Part shown: positions 48,953 through 57,109 of the stretch, in pieces
How positions within the stretch are numbered: position 1 is the stretch's first letter
Layout of the letters: each line of letters begins with the position of its first letter
NCBI RefSeq assembly: GCF_000092065.1
Contig: NC_009369.1
Coordinates: 310,001 to 374,000, forward strand
From: Ostreococcus lucimarinus CCE9901
Taxonomy: Eukaryota > Chlorophyta > Mamiellophyceae > Mamiellales > Bathycoccaceae
Length of the DNA stretch: 64,000 nt
Reading direction: 5' to 3'
Translations under genes and position numbers: made by a program
The notes under the pieces: model-generated
What the model was told of the DNA's origin: nothing
Databases searched by the model: none
The model's input: only the letters and a program-made list of their open reading frames with translations

Positions 48953-50167
48953 ATGGCGGACGAGCAAGACCAGACCTCGCGCGTGCCGGTGACCATTCTC
49001 ACCGGATTTCTCGGTTCCGGGAAGACGACGCTCCTCAATGAAATCTTGGAATCCGAAACGCACGGATTGCGCTTCGCGGTGATTGAAAATGAATTCGGAG
49101 AGGTGGGCGTCGACGAGAGGATTCTGTCGGAGAAGGCGGACGAAGAGATCATCGAGGTCATGAACGGTTGCATCTGCTGCACGGTGCGCGGTGATCTCGT
49201 GGTGGCGCTGAAAAAGCTCTACTCGAAGATCGCGCAGTTCGACGCCGTCATCATCGAGACGACGGGTTTGGCGGATCCGGCGCCGGTGGCGCAGACGTTC
49301 TTCGTCGACGATGACATTCGAGAAAAGTTTGTGCTCGACGGAATCATCACGGTCACGGACGCGAAGCACATCCTCACGCGGCTCGATGATGAAAAACCCG
49401 AGGGTGTGGAGAATGAAGCCGCCGAACAGGTCGCTTTTGCCGATCGGATACTCCTCAACAAGACCGACTTGGTGTCCGAAGACGAACTCGAAACCATCAC
49501 GGGCCGGATCAAGCAAATTAATCCGAGCGCCGATATCTTCCGATGCCAGTATTCCAAGGTTGATCCGAAAAATTTGATCGGAATCAATTCCTTCTCGCTC
49601 GAGAAGACCTTAAAAATGGATCCCGAATTCCTCAACACGGAGGGCGAGCATGAACACGACCCAACCGTGTCTTCGACGAGCACAAAATTCTCTGGGCACC
49701 TCAACATCAATAAATTAGAACGCTGGATAGGCGAAATAATTCAAACAATGGGTGCGGACTTGTTTCGGTACAAGGGTGTTCTTTCCGTTGCGGGCATGGA
49801 TCAAAAGTTTGTTTTCCAGGGCGTCGGCATGCTTTTCTCCGGCGGCTTCGTCGACGCCAAGTGGGGAGCCGACGAGGAGCGCGAATGCCGCTTCGTCTTC
49901 ATCGGTAAAAATCTGGACAAAGACGCCCTCATCAACGGTTTCATGGATTGCAAGTGTTCCTCGAAGCTTCGCTTCAAGGTGGGCGACGCGGTTCTCGCGC
50001 AGGTGGGCGCCGCCGACAACGACGGCTACTGCCGCGGCACCGTCCGTAAGACGTGGGACTCGGGCAACCCGTACCAGATCGAACTTGAAGACGGTAAAAA
50101 GACAAAAGTGTGGGGACCCGTCGACGAAGACGAGTTCGTCAAAGCTTCGCTCAGCGCCACCGCGTAA
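48953..50167 (+). CDS. ZNG1: COG0523 zinc chaperone GTPase (ZNG1/CBWD type)
   Basis: A 404-residue G3E-family GTPase. Walker A GFLGSGKTT is at residues 18-26, the metal-binding motif CICC at 73-76 within EVMNGCICCTVRGDL, the switch region ETTGLADPAP and the base-recognition NKTD follow, and the CobW C-terminal domain has RYKGVLSVAGMDQKFVFQGV. ZNG1 delivers zinc to methionine aminopeptidase 1 at low zinc in animals and yeast. After the CobW domain there is an extra segment of about 60 residues (RFKVGDAVLAQV, GTVRKTW, PYQIELEDG), an SH3/Tudor-like fold common in algal proteins. ATG 48860 is also in frame but would place the response element inside the coding sequence; from ATG 48953 the protein starts like other family members. 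It lies in tandem after the bZIP gene. Confidence 0.93.
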   Translation: MADEQDQTSRVPVTILTGFLGSGKTTLLNEILESETHGLRFAVIENEFGEVGVDERILSEKADEEIIEVMNGCICCTVRGDLVVALKKLYSKIAQFDAVIIETTGLADPAPVAQTFFVDDDIREKFVLDGIITVTDAKHILTRLDDEKPEGVENEAAEQVAFADRILLNKTDLVSEDELETITGRIKQINPSADIFRCQYSKVDPKNLIGINSFSLEKTLKMDPEFLNTEGEHEHDPTVSSTSTKFSGHLNINKLERWIGEIIQTMGADLFRYKGVLSVAGMDQKFVFQGVGMLFSGGFVDAKWGADEERECRFVFIGKNLDKDALINGFMDCKCSSKLRFKVGDAVLAQVGAADNDGYCRGTVRKTWDSGNPYQIELEDGKKTKVWGPVDEDEFVKASLSATA

Positions 50168-50317
50168 ATGTCGTTTTGTATGAAATCAAATCAAAATTTT
50201 GACCAGTCATGAACCTTCGTGTACACACTCCTCCTTTAGCGCGAACACACACGCATAGTATAGATACAAAAAGACAAGGTAAAACCCATCCAACGCACTC
50301 GCACCGGCTCGCCGGCT

Positions 50318-50492
50318 CGCCTCGTCCGACGCGCGCGCGCGTCCCGGCGTCGATCGCGCCGCGCGCCGTGGATAGCGTTCCTCGCGAAGATCGCGTCGCG
50401 CGGCGCGCCGTCGCGCGGTCGATCGTCGCGCGCGCCGCGTCCGCGCGCGCGAACGTCGCGCGCGTCGCGTCGCGCGCGAGAGAGACGCGCAT
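50318..50492 (-). pseudogene. Fragment of GWD 5' end (first 58 codons)
   Basis: The minus-strand frame from the ATG at 50492 encodes the same 58 residues as the start of GWD, then changes at 50318 to unrelated sequence and stops at 50151 after 113 residues. Catalytic and starch-binding domains are absent. It keeps the duplicated promoter, so a short transcript carrying only the plastid-targeting leader is conceivable. Confidence 0.8.
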
Positions 50493-50634
50493 CGCGCGCG
50501 CGCGCGTCGTCGGTCGCGGTGTGACGATTCGCTTCGACGAATCGAATCGTCAGAGCGCGACGCCGCGCCGCGCGGACGCGTCGACGCGCGGCGCGACGCG
50601 ACGGCGACGCGCGCGGTCCTCCGCGGCGTTTCGC

Positions 50635-50844
50635 ATGTGCGGCGCGTGCCGCGCGCGGCGCGCGAGCGCGAGAGAGACGACGACGCGCGCGGAATTCTGC
50701 GCGCCGTGTCGCGACGGCGCGAGAGCGACGACGACGCGCGCGACGCGCGTCGCGGACGGGGCGTCGTTCGACGTCGTCGTGTGCGGCGCGGGCGCGGCGG
50801 GGACGTCGTTCGCGCGGACGTACCTGGAGACGACGGCGCGGGGT

Positions 50845-50884
<40 letters not shown>

Positions 50885-52359
50885 CGCGCGGCGCGAGGCT
50901 GCTGCTGCTCGATCGCGGCGGATGCGCGAAGACGGTCGAGCGCGTGGAGCGCGTGACGCGGCGGGCGTCGGTGTACGGCGCGCGGGAGGACGCGCTGGGG
51001 GCGCTGGAGGCGCTGGGGGCGCGGACGGCGACGGCGAGCGTCGCGGCGTGCGACGCCGAGTCGAAGACGTTGACGCTGGACGACGGCGCGCGCGTGCGGT
51101 ACGGCGCGCTGTGCGTCGCCACGGGGGCGACGCCGCGATGTCCACTGCCGGAGGCGAGCGATGGAGCGGTCGACGCGCACGAGGTGCGAGACGTGGAGAG
51201 CGCGGACGCGCTGGCGAGACGGTTGAGCTCGATGACGGCGACGGCGAGCGCGGATTCGGATTCAAAGACGAAACGGATCGCGATCGCGGGGAACGGAGGG
51301 ATCGCGCTCGAGCTCGTCGACGCGCTATGTGTGCGAGGTTTGCGCGCGCGAGGGTTGGAGGCGTGTGAATTGGTGTGGTTGGTGAAACACGGCGAAGTCG
51401 GCGACGCCTTTTTCGACGTCGACGCCGCGGATTTCTTGCTGCGCGCGCTCGACGCGAGACGGCGAGACGGCGAGGCGAAAGACGACGACGGCGCGGACGT
51501 GGACTGGGACTCACCGACGCCCGAACGCGGTGCCGGACGATCGACGAAGAAGCGCGCGCGAGGGCGCGAATCAGGCGCCGCCGCCGGTCCGGATTGGCTC
51601 GACAGATTTAGAGCGAAGAGCGCGGCGGACGACGCGCGCGCGCCTCTCAGCCGCATGAAGCTTCGCGTGCTGAAAAATGTGTGCATACGCGAAGCGCGTA
51701 AAGACGCAAACACCGGCGTCAACGTATTGACGCTGAGCGATGGGACGACGATCGAGGTGGACGCCGTCGTCGCCGCCGCGGGCGTCGAGCCGAGATGCGA
51801 TTGGCTCGACGAAGTCGCCGCGCCGAGGTCGAAATCAGACGGCGGTATACTCGTCGATGCGTGCATGCGCACCGTAGGACCGTACGGCGACTCAATATTT
51901 GCCGTCGGCGACGCGTGCACGATGTCGGCGCGCGCGTCGAACCCAGAGACGCCGTGGTTTCAAATGCGACTGTGGAGCCAGGCGGCGCAAACAGGCGCCT
52001 TCGCCGCGAAAGTCGCCGCGGGCGTCTGCGACGCCGACGCCCTCGGATTCAATTTCGAAATCTTTACCCACGTCACCAGGTTTTTCGGTCTCAAAGTCAT
52101 CTTGCTCGGGCTGTACAACGCCCAGAAGCTCGACGACGTCCCGGCGAACGAGGTGACGACGTACCAGCGCGAGTCGCTCGCCGACGCGACGTACGTGCGC
52201 GTGCTCCTCGTCCGCGGTCGCATGATGGGCGCCGTGCTCGTCGGCGACACCGATCTCGAGGAAACTTTCGAAAACCTAATCTTAGACGGCGTCGATCTAT
52301 CGCGTTTCGGTCCGAGTTTACTCGATCCCGAGCTCGACTTGGAGGATTATTTCGACTGA
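50635..52359 (+). CDS. PYROXD1: PYROXD1-type FAD/NAD(P)-disulfide oxidoreductase, right copy
   Basis: A complete second copy of the gene at 43517-45241, also 574 residues with every motif intact: the FAD GAGAAG, the nucleotide site GNGGIALELV, FAVGDACT and the C-terminal LEDYFD. It differs by Asp119 for Ser and Ala462 for Val plus three silent changes. Vertebrate PYROXD1 has residues other than the left copy's at these two sites, so neither copy can be called ancestral from this. The promoter up to 50318 is the same as in the left copy, so both are probably expressed. The frame is open upstream to an ATG at 50209, but that part lies across the repeat boundary and is not shared, so ATG 50635 is used. 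It converges with the intact ferredoxin 82 bp away. Confidence 0.92.
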
Positions 52360-52441
52360 CGCGACGCGCGAGACGAGCGAGAAACGAATGAAATCAAATG
52401 ACAATCAACCCTAGACAACTACCACCGTCCGACGCCCGCGC

Positions 52442-53047
52442 TCAGTGCGGTTTCGGCACGAACCCGTCCACCGCGAAATTCCGCGTCGCGCGCGGTAAAA
52501 TCACGACGCATCCCTCCAACGCTCCGCGCTCCAGCGTCACCTGACACCCCAACCTCGACGTCGCCGTCAACCCGTACGCCAAATCTAACATGTCGTTCTC
52601 GTCGTCGCACGCCTCCGGCAGCGTCTCGAACACTTTTTCGTCCTCGAACACGACGTGGCACGTGGAACACGCGAGCGAGCCCTCGCACGCGCCCTCGAGC
52701 TCGACGTCGTGCCGGTGCGCCGTCTCCAGCAGGTTCTCGCCAATCAATCCGCGCACCGCGCGTCGCTCACCGTCGCGCTCGACGAACGTCACCTCGATCG
52801 AGTTCTCGGGCGTGAGTTTCGTCTTTTTGTCCGCGCCGTGCGCGATCCGCGGCGACGCGGAGACGCCGCGAGCGACGTAAAGCTGGGCAGGTTTCTGGGA
52901 CGCGCGCGGCGCGGCGTCCCGGGGACGCGACGCCGACGCGCGCGGGAGGGCGGTCGAGGCGAAACACGCGGTCGACGACGACGACGACGACGACGACGCG
53001 CATCGCGCGCTCGCGGCGGCGCACGCGCGCGCGAGACGGCGAAACAT
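52442..53047 (-). CDS. Mitochondrial adrenodoxin-type [2Fe-2S] ferredoxin
   Basis: A 201-residue precursor. Residues 1-70 are rich in Arg, Ala and Ser with no acidic residue until residue 43, fitting a mitochondrial presequence. The mature part has the adrenodoxin pattern of cluster ligands Cys120, Cys126, Cys129 and Cys167 (C-x5-C-x2-C-x37-C) in EGACEGSLACSTC and RLGCQV, plus the acidic patch DDENDMLDLAYGL that docks the reductase. It ends GFVPKPH. Such ferredoxins pass electrons from ferredoxin reductase to Fe-S cluster assembly and to heme or biotin synthesis in mitochondria. Everything from about residue 68 on is duplicated at 45324-45727. The presequence is encoded only here, so this is the functional copy. 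Confidence 0.92.
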   Translation of the reverse strand: MFRRLARACAAASARCASSSSSSSSTACFASTALPRASASRPRDAAPRASQKPAQLYVARGVSASPRIAHGADKKTKLTPENSIEVTFVERDGERRAVRGLIGENLLETAHRHDVELEGACEGSLACSTCHVVFEDEKVFETLPEACDDENDMLDLAYGLTATSRLGCQVTLERGALEGCVVILPRATRNFAVDGFVPKPH

Positions 53048-53334
53048 CGGCGCGGTGGGACCTCGCGAGGCGCGAAGTGAAGCCGAGGCGAAGACAAAGT
53101 TGAAAGTCGAATTGCAACGCGGCGGCGCCTCGCGGCGGCGCGAGGGCCCGCGCGCGACGTGTAAGTGTTAATGTTGGTTAATAGTCGGTGGATCATTCGT
53201 CGACGTCCAGGGCGCGCGCGCGGTTCGACGCCGCTCGGCCGAGGTTTTGTTCAAACAGACGCGAAGAGCGGCGCGAGCGCGACTTCGCCGCTCGCCCCCC
53301 CTGCGGACGAGGGCGTCGGGCGCGCGTAAAAGAA

Positions 53335-54252
53335 TCATTCGTTCGGGTAAAGTTCCCTCTCAAACTCCTCCAAAGTTGCTAAATCGCTCGGTTTGAGCTT
53401 AATGCCCTTGTGTCCGCGCGGGTATCGGCGCTCCAGCGCCCGCATCGCGTCCTCCAATTTCCTCCGCTCGCTATACATCAGATACGCCACGGCGACGCTC
53501 GGCGCGCGCGAGTGCCCGCTCATGCAGTACACCAGCACCCTATTCGGCACCCCAGCCTCATCCGCGCGCTTCGCCTTGACGTGTAATTGCTCTAACTTCC
53601 TCACCGTCTCCCCTAAATCCAATTTCGTACCGTCATTCGCGTTTCGCGGCGCCGTGAAGACGTCTATTTGCCTAGAGCTACAGCACGGCGTGCACTGCGG
53701 CACGCTCTGTTCGTTCGCGCGCGTCGCGCCGTTCGTCAGTCACCGCGCTTCGCGCCCGCCGATCGCGTCCACCCATCCCACATCGTCCCCAAACCGTCGT
53801 CTCGCGCCTTCGATCTCGTCCCCTCCATTCGCGCTCGCCTCCTCCTCGTCTCTCCGCGCGCGTCCCGCTCGCGCGCGGGCCCCCCAAGTCCCGCGCCCTT
53901 CCCCGCGCTCCCGTCCCGTCGCCTCTCTCTTCCCGCGCTCGCGTCGTTCGCCCGCCGCGCTCGCCCGCTCGAAACGCACGTTCATCACCGTTCGTATCCC
54001 GCACGCCAGCAGCACGTCCTCCTTGCTCGTGTGTTCGAACGCGCCGAGGCACAAAAACTTGTCGATGACTTCGATGATTGGTTCGTCGTGCCCCAATCGC
54101 GGTCTCGGGAGGTCGTCGAGGTCGTCGTCGACGCGTCGGTGGTGGCCGCAGACGCCGCACGTCGTGCCCGGCGCGTGGTCGTGGCCGCACGCGCGGCACC
54201 AGGCGGCGCGCGGCGGCGGGGCGTCGTCGTCGCTGTCGACGACGTGCGGCAT
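53335..54252 (-). CDS. IBR5: IBR5-type dual-specificity phosphatase (two exons)
   Basis: Two exons, 54252-53980 and 53706-53335, joined by one intron, encode 214 residues. The N-terminal zinc motif CRACGHDHAPGTTCGVCGH matches the CSICGHYH/CGVCGH start of Arabidopsis IBR5. The phosphatase fold follows with FLCLGAFEHTSKEDVLLACGI and VMN-SVPQC spanning the splice. The active site is YCMSGHSRAPSV: the nucleophile Cys152 and Arg158 keep C-x5-R, but the residue before Cys is Tyr where most members have His. The C-terminal LEEFERELY matches the LQEFEQ segment of IBR5. Plant IBR5 acts on MAP kinase MPK12 and in auxin responses; in an alga only a MAPK-phosphatase role is suggested. Splicing in phase 0 between Asn91 and Ser92 restores the family alignment, which supports the gene model. 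Confidence 0.9.
53707..53979 (-). other. Spliceosomal intron in IBR5 (273 nt)
   Basis: On the minus strand the intron begins GTGCGT right after the codon for Asn91 and ends ACAG before AGC. Exon frames on both sides are homologous to adjacent parts of IBR5, and the intron interior is very C-rich on the plus strand. It is the only intron needed by a gene model in this window. Confidence 0.8.
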
Positions 54253-54305
54253 CGTGTGCGCGCGTGGGGGGGTCGGGGGCGATGCTTTGCGTGTGATTGT
54301 CGCGC

Positions 54306-54510
54306 ATTCGGCGTGTCTAATACGGGGTTGAGGTGCGTATTGGGGGGGGCGTTCGCGTTGATTAGGTTAGGCGATTTTTGTGTCCGTGTTTTTATGGAGG
54401 TGATTGATTCTTTGGGTGCGCGCGTCCCGGATTCGGCGTGTACAATACGGGGTTTAGGTGCGTATTGCGGGGGACCGTGATCGGGCGATTTTTGTGTCCG
54501 TGTTTATATG
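54306..54510. repeat. Two imperfect direct repeats in a divergent promoter
   Basis: Unit one (54306-54395) and unit two (54431-54510) share an opening attcggcgtgt-aatacgggg-t and a closing gcgatttttgtgtccgtgttt block, with a variable G-rich middle. They lie between the IBR5 start at 54252 and the PITH start at 54598 and are AT-richer than the surroundings. They could be a duplicated promoter module. Confidence 0.75.
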
Positions 54511-54597
54511 TAGTCTCACACTGACCTCGGCGGTCGATCGCGCGCCGTCGTCGGTTCGAAACGCGCCGCAACGCCACGCGCGTCGCCATATCGCGCG

Positions 54598-55095
54598 ATG
54601 CTCGACTTGATCGACCACGTCGATGAGCGCTCGGTGGAGTGCCTGAACGCGCTGACGGACGAGAGCTGGCGCAACGCGCTGTGGCCCGGACCGCGGGATC
54701 GGGCGTCGTCGACGCTCGTGAGCGACGACGACGAGGAGCTCATCCTGCGCGTGGAGTTCACGTCCAACGTGCGACCGCGCGCGGTGAAAATCGCGGGCGC
54801 GAGCGCGACGCACGCGCGCGAGGACGCGAGCGCGCCGCGGGTGGTGAAGATATTCGTGAACGCGCCGAGTCTGAGCTTTGAGAATGCGGCCAAGCGGCGC
54901 GCGGCGCAAGTCGTCGAGCTCGACGGCGACGACGAGGTCGAGCTCGACGTGACGGCGTTTGAGAACGTGCGCGTGATGACGTTTTACGTGGAGAGCAACG
55001 TGGGCGGGACGGCGCGGACGGAGATCGGGAGGATCGATATCAAGGGCGAGCTCTCGGGCGAGCTGCGAGACGTGTCGGAGCTCAAGCCGTGCTGA
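54598..55095 (+). CDS. PITH-domain protein
   Basis: A 165-residue protein that is essentially one PITH domain, the proteasome-interacting domain found at the C-terminus of thioredoxin-like protein TXNL1 and alone in PITHD1. Visible features are the opening VDERSVECLNA, the segment LVSDDDEELILRVEFTSNVRPRAVKIAG, the strand VKIFVNAPSLSFENA, then FENVRVMTFYVESNVGG and the ending IGRIDIKGE. No thioredoxin domain precedes it. PITHD1 associates with the proteasome regulatory particle. ATG 54598 is the first in frame. Head-to-head with IBR5 across 345 bp. Confidence 0.9.
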   Translation: MLDLIDHVDERSVECLNALTDESWRNALWPGPRDRASSTLVSDDDEELILRVEFTSNVRPRAVKIAGASATHAREDASAPRVVKIFVNAPSLSFENAAKRRAAQVVELDGDDEVELDVTAFENVRVMTFYVESNVGGTARTEIGRIDIKGELSGELRDVSELKPC

Positions 55096-55225
55096 GGACG
55101 GTAGGATTCGTCGTCACCGACGATGGATCCGGCCCCGAACGATGCGGTTACGATACGACTGAATGTTTTTACGCGCGTCGGTGCCGGGCACCGACGGGAG
55201 CGGTGGATTTTTACCGGGTCAAGGC

Positions 55226-55262
55226 GTCGGCGGCGCTCGAAACGAATTCGAGCGCCGCCGAC
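55226..55262. other. Perfect 16-bp stem, 5-nt loop inverted repeat
   Basis: Left arm 55226-55241 and right arm 55247-55262 are exact reverse complements around the loop acgaa. It lies 130 bp after the PITH stop codon and 205 bp before the AP-2 mu start, so it is probably in the PITH 3' untranslated region. The remaining part of this 372-bp gap shows no gene. Confidence 0.85.
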
Positions 55263-55400
55263 CCGCGTGACGACGCGCGGCGAAAGCTCGCACCTCGAGC
55301 CGCCGCGCGTCCGATTTTCCGGTTCAAAAATGCCATTCACGAATCAAACCAACATACTAGACTATAGCGTATAGCCTCGCGCTGTGTAATATAGAGCATG

Positions 55401-55434
55401 TGTACCCGACGCCGCGTCTGTACCCGACGCCGCG
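55401..55434. repeat. Two 16-bp direct repeats before AP-2 mu
   Basis: The unit tgtacccgacgccgcg occurs at 55401-55416 and 55419-55434, ending 33 bp before the AP-2 mu start codon. It may be part of the promoter or 5' leader; no function is assigned. Confidence 0.7.
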
Positions 55435-55467
55435 GCGCCGCATTGACCGACTCGCGCGCGCGCCGTC

Positions 55468-56952
55468 ATGTCCTCCGCGCCCGCGCCGCCCGTGCGCGTC
55501 GGTCACGCGCTGAGTGGGATATTCGTCATCAACCTGCGCGGAGACGTGCTGCTGATGCGCGCGTACCGCGAAGACATCGAGCGACACGTGTTGGATGCAT
55601 TTCGCACGCAGATCCTGAATCCGCGCGGTGGCGCGCGACGCGACGCGCGATCGACGCCTCGACGCGGACGCAAAGACGACGGATTCGCCACGGAAGCGCC
55701 GGTGCGAAGAATCGGGAGCGTGACGTACATGATGAAACGGTCGAGAGACGTGTACGTGGTGGGGATCGCGCGCGGGCAAGGCGAACGGGGCGGACCGGGC
55801 GACGCGAATTTAATGCTCGGATTCACGTTCCTGGGACACGTCGTGCGGCTGTGCAATCAATACTTTGGCGCGTGCGATGAAAACGCGATCCGTGGGAACT
55901 TTGTGCTGATGTACGAGCTGCTGGATGAGATTTGCGACGACGGGTATCCGCAGATAACCGCTGGGGAGACGCTGAAGACGTACATCACGCAGAAGGGTTC
56001 TAAACTTGAAGGTGCGATCGGAAAAGAGGCGATGGAACGGAGCGCGGCGGAGGACCAACGCCGGGCGATGGAGGCGGCGAAACAGGTGACGAGCGCGGTG
56101 CAATGGCGAAGAGAGGGGTTATCGTATAAGAAGAATGAAGTGTATTTGGACATCGTGGAGAGCGTGAATCTGATGATGAGCGCGGAAGGCACGGTATTGC
56201 GAGCGAACGTGCAGGGTTCGATTTACATGAGGACTTTTCTGAGTGGGATGCCAAACCTCAGCGTCGGGCTGAACGATCGCCTCGGGGAGACGACGCGCGT
56301 GACGTCGCGCGGCGAAGACGCCGAGACGAGCGCGGCTCGCGATCGAAGGCTGATCGACCTGGACGATTTACAGTTTCATCAGTGCGTGCGACTGGATAAA
56401 TTTAGCGCGGAAAAAGTGATCGAGTTCACCCCGCCCGATGGCGAGTTCGAGCTCGTCAAGTATCGCGTGTCGGATAACATCACGCTTCCGTTCAAGCTCA
56501 TGCCCGTAGTGAAGGAACTCGGTAGAACGCGTCTGGCCGTCACCGTCAACCTACGCTCGCTCTACGGTCCCACGACCGTGGCGAACGAAATTAAAGTGCG
56601 AATCCCCGTCCCCAAGCTCACCGCGCGGGCGACGATCAACGTGAGCGGGGGCAAGGCCAAGTACGTACCCGAGGAGGGCTGTCTTCGCTGGAAAATCAAA
56701 AAGTGCGCGGGTCACGAGGAATACCAGCTCGACGCCGAGGTCTTACTCGCCAACACGCTGGAGGACCACAAACCTTGGGTGCAACCGCCGATAAACATCG
56801 CGTTTCACGTCCCGATGTTCACCGCCTCGGGCTTGCGAGTGCGCTTTCTCGAAGTCAAGGAGGCGTCCAACTACGACGTCGTCAGGTGGGTGCGATACTT
56901 GTGCCAGAGCGGCGGTTCGTCGTCGTCGTCGTACGAGATTAGATGCGCGTGA
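55468..56952 (+). CDS. AP2M: AP-2 adaptor complex mu subunit
   Basis: A 494-residue medium chain of the clathrin adaptor AP-2. The N-terminal longin-like domain begins GIFVINLRGDVLLMRAYREDI and includes NFVLMYELLDEICDDGYPQ. The linker leads to VQWRREGLSYKKNEVYLDIVES, then the mu homology domain with FLSGMP, FHQCVRL, FTPPDGEFELVKYR and the ending VVRWVRYLCQSG with YEIR. These match AP-2 mu better than AP-1 mu, which has a different linker start (YKKNEVFLDVIE after WRSEGI). Mu2 recognises Tyr-based sorting signals on cargo at the plasma membrane during endocytosis. An Arg-rich insert (about residues 52-72) is not in animal mu2. ATG 55468 starts the protein at the expected place. Confidence 0.9.
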   Translation: MSSAPAPPVRVGHALSGIFVINLRGDVLLMRAYREDIERHVLDAFRTQILNPRGGARRDARSTPRRGRKDDGFATEAPVRRIGSVTYMMKRSRDVYVVGIARGQGERGGPGDANLMLGFTFLGHVVRLCNQYFGACDENAIRGNFVLMYELLDEICDDGYPQITAGETLKTYITQKGSKLEGAIGKEAMERSAAEDQRRAMEAAKQVTSAVQWRREGLSYKKNEVYLDIVESVNLMMSAEGTVLRANVQGSIYMRTFLSGMPNLSVGLNDRLGETTRVTSRGEDAETSAARDRRLIDLDDLQFHQCVRLDKFSAEKVIEFTPPDGEFELVKYRVSDNITLPFKLMPVVKELGRTRLAVTVNLRSLYGPTTVANEIKVRIPVPKLTARATINVSGGKAKYVPEEGCLRWKIKKCAGHEEYQLDAEVLLANTLEDHKPWVQPPINIAFHVPMFTASGLRVRFLEVKEASNYDVVRWVRYLCQSGGSSSSSYEIRCA

Positions 56953-57109
56953 AATGTCGGTTATAATTCACATCCCGCTTTAGCCATCCCGTCACCGCGC
57001 TGTTTTTATCGTCGCGAAGCTGTCGTCCCGCTCGCGTCTGGGACAGACTCCTCAGATACCGCCTCGCCGCCCGTCGTCTCGCCACCTCGCGCGGTACCGG
57101 CGTCACGCG

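Larger units (their letters stand above)
50318..52845. repeat. 2,528-bp direct repeat, right copy
   Basis: Second copy of 43200-45727 in the same orientation and without indels. Its left boundary falls in a truncated GWD 5' end and its right boundary continues into the intact ferredoxin presequence. Between the copies lie 4,590 bp of unique sequence containing the zinc cassette. Confidence 0.95.

Noticed and set aside
43200-52845. LTR retrotransposon as explanation of the direct repeats
   Set aside because: The repeats carry host genes (PYROXD1, ferredoxin), no reverse transcriptase, integrase or primer-binding site lies between them, and the ends do not show TG...CA.
55226-55262. Bacterial intrinsic terminator
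   Set aside because: The genome is eukaryotic and no T-run follows the stem.
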